64,000 nucleotides of DNA, taken from the NCBI RefSeq assembly GCF_008802405.1, contig NZ_VZDO01000001.1, forward strand, positions 124,001 to 188,000, given 5' to 3'. Of the stretch, positions 63,118 to 64,000 are shown piece after piece. Below the pieces are notes generated by a model that saw only the letters and a list, made by a program, of their open reading frames with translations, did no database searches and had not been told where the DNA came from. A program made the translations under genes and the position numbers. The first letter of the stretch is position 1. The number at the start of each line of letters is the position of its first letter. The stretch is from Plantimonas leprariae (GTDB lineage: Bacteria > Pseudomonadota > Alphaproteobacteria > Rhizobiales > Rhizobiaceae).

Positions 63118-64000
63118 CGATCGCGGTCGACGTCGCCAAACGCCTCGGCGCGTTCGAACTGCGGGCGGCGTTCCGGAGCGGGGAACGGCTCGCGGCGCTC
63201 TTCGGCCCGTCCGGTTCCGGCAAGACGACGCTGGTTCACCTCGTCGCGGGGCTCGCCCGGCCGGACGCGGGGCGCATCGCGGTCGGGGACACGGTGCTCT
63301 TCGACAGTGCGGCGGGGATCGACGTGCCGCGCCACCGCCGGCGGATCGGCTACGTCTTCCAGGACGCGCGGCTGTTCCCACACCTCAGCGTCCGCTCCAA
63401 CCTCCTCTACGGGCGCTGGTTCACCCGCGCGACGGAGGGCGAGCCGAACCTCGACAGCGTCGTCGCGCTGCTCGGGATTACGCATCTCCTTGGCCGGCGG
63501 CCGGGGGCGCTGTCGGGCGGCGAGCGCCAGCGGGTCGCGATCGGCCGCGCGCTGCTCGCTCGCCCGCGTCTGCTCCTCATGGACGAGCCGCTCAGCGCCC
63601 TCGACGAAGCGCGGAAAGCCGAGATCATCCCCTATATCGAGCGCCTGCGGGACGAGGCGGGCATCCCGATCCTCTATGTCAGCCATTCGCTCGGCGAAGT
63701 GGCGCGGCTCGCCGCCGACATGGTCGTTCTCGATGCCGGCCGCGTCGTCGCGCAAGGCGAACCGCTCGCCGTCGCGCGGCGTCTCGATCTCCTGCCGGCC
63801 GCGGCGGAAGTCGAGCCCGGTCGCTTCCTCGACGTCGTCGCCACGCGCCGCGACGAGCGCTACGGTCTGACCACACTCGTCCTGGAAGGCGGCGAGATCG
63901 TCGTGCCGGACCTTGACCTGTCGCTCGGGCAGTCCGTTCGCCTGCGCGTCCGCGCCCGGGACGTCATGCTGGCGCTGGAGCGGCCTGTCGGCGTCAGCGC
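63114..64000 (+). CDS. modC: Molybdate ABC transporter ATPase ModC (C-terminus beyond window)
   Basis: GTG at 63114 overlaps the modB TGA as GTGA. Translation stays open to the window end (295 residues visible). Walker A FGPSGSGKTT, Q-loop YVFQDARLFPHLSV, signature LSGGERQR, Walker B LLLMDEPLSALDEARK and switch YVSHSLGEVA. From about residue 235 the chain enters the C-terminal Mop/TOBE domain (VVATRRDERYGLTTLVLEGG, SVRLRVRARDVML), as in other ModC proteins. Only a short C-terminal end is missing. Third gene of modABC. Confidence 0.96.
   Translation, partial: MTIAVDVAKRLGAFELRAAFRSGERLAALFGPSGSGKTTLVHLVAGLARPDAGRIAVGDTVLFDSAAGIDVPRHRRRIGYVFQDARLFPHLSVRSNLLYGRWFTRATEGEPNLDSVVALLGITHLLGRRPGALSGGERQRVAIGRALLARPRLLLMDEPLSALDEARKAEIIPYIERLRDEAGIPILYVSHSLGEVARLAADMVVLDAGRVVAQGEPLAVARRLDLLPAAAEVEPGRFLDVVATRRDERYGLTTLVLEGGEIVVPDLDLSLGQSVRLRVRARDVMLALERPVGVS

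Overview
This is a gene-dense, strongly GC-rich chromosomal segment of an alphaproteobacterium, most likely of the order Hyphomicrobiales (Rhizobiales). Supporting this are a CIRCE-controlled groESL operon next to a TIGR01459-type HAD gene, a cyoABCD quinol oxidase, the rhizobial-type glycerol operon glpR-glpD-glpSTPQUV-glpK, and many 4-nt stop/start overlaps. I cannot fix the family or genus. I see no rRNA, tRNA, CRISPR array or insertion sequence.

Layout. 1-2.9 kb: HAD gene (cut by the window edge), then groES-groEL with promoter, CIRCE and a strong terminator. 3-4.9 kb: phosphatase, small acidic protein, GNAT, DUF29. 5-8.8 kb: glcD-glcE without glcF, then a radical-SAM protein related to spore photoproduct lyase. 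8.8-11.5 kb: GH15 glycosidase and a glutamine amidotransferase. 11.6-15.9 kb: cyoABCD. 16-21.6 kb: two SDR enzymes and a minus-strand DNA-repair group (SplB-like photoproduct lyase, DHH phosphoesterase, UV endonuclease UvsE). 21.6-29.1 kb: a glycosyltransferase cluster around a sucrose-phosphate-synthase-like protein, with two AT-rich patches that suggest transfer. 29.3-30.8 kb: an orphan YcaO protein. 30.8-34.4 kb: a translationally coupled operon for polyprenyl-linked sugar transfer (GT2, methyltransferase, GtrA, GT-C-like membrane protein).

34.5-43.6 kb: an amino-sugar uptake and catabolism locus. Binding protein, two permeases, Gfo/Idh oxidoreductase and ATPase lie on the minus strand. 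A divergent GntR regulator, SIS isomerase/deaminase and NagA lie on the plus strand. A MntA/HepT toxin-antitoxin pair sits inside the minus-strand transporter series. 43.6-54 kb: the glycerol operon, with phased TTTCG boxes upstream of glpR and glpD and a small duplication of the glpQ 3' end. 54-57.8 kb: a quaternary-amine (betaine/choline-type) ABC transporter. 57.8-61.2 kb: epimerase, FAD oxidoreductase and an AbrB-type membrane protein. 61.2-64 kb: a molybdate locus (Mop, modA, modB, modC; modC runs off the window).

How the genes work together. The window suggests a heterotroph that imports glycerol, amino sugars, betaines and molybdate by ABC transporters and respires through cytochrome bo3. 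It decorates its surface with glycosyltransferases and probably makes sucrose or a related glycoside as a solute. It also has unusual UV-lesion repair capacity: two SPL-family proteins plus UvsE in what looks like a non-sporulating lineage. The most interesting candidates for undescribed biology are the SplB/DHH/UvsE group together with the SPL paralogue that lacks the expected cysteine, the orphan YcaO protein, and the toxin-antitoxin pair embedded in a sugar-transport operon.
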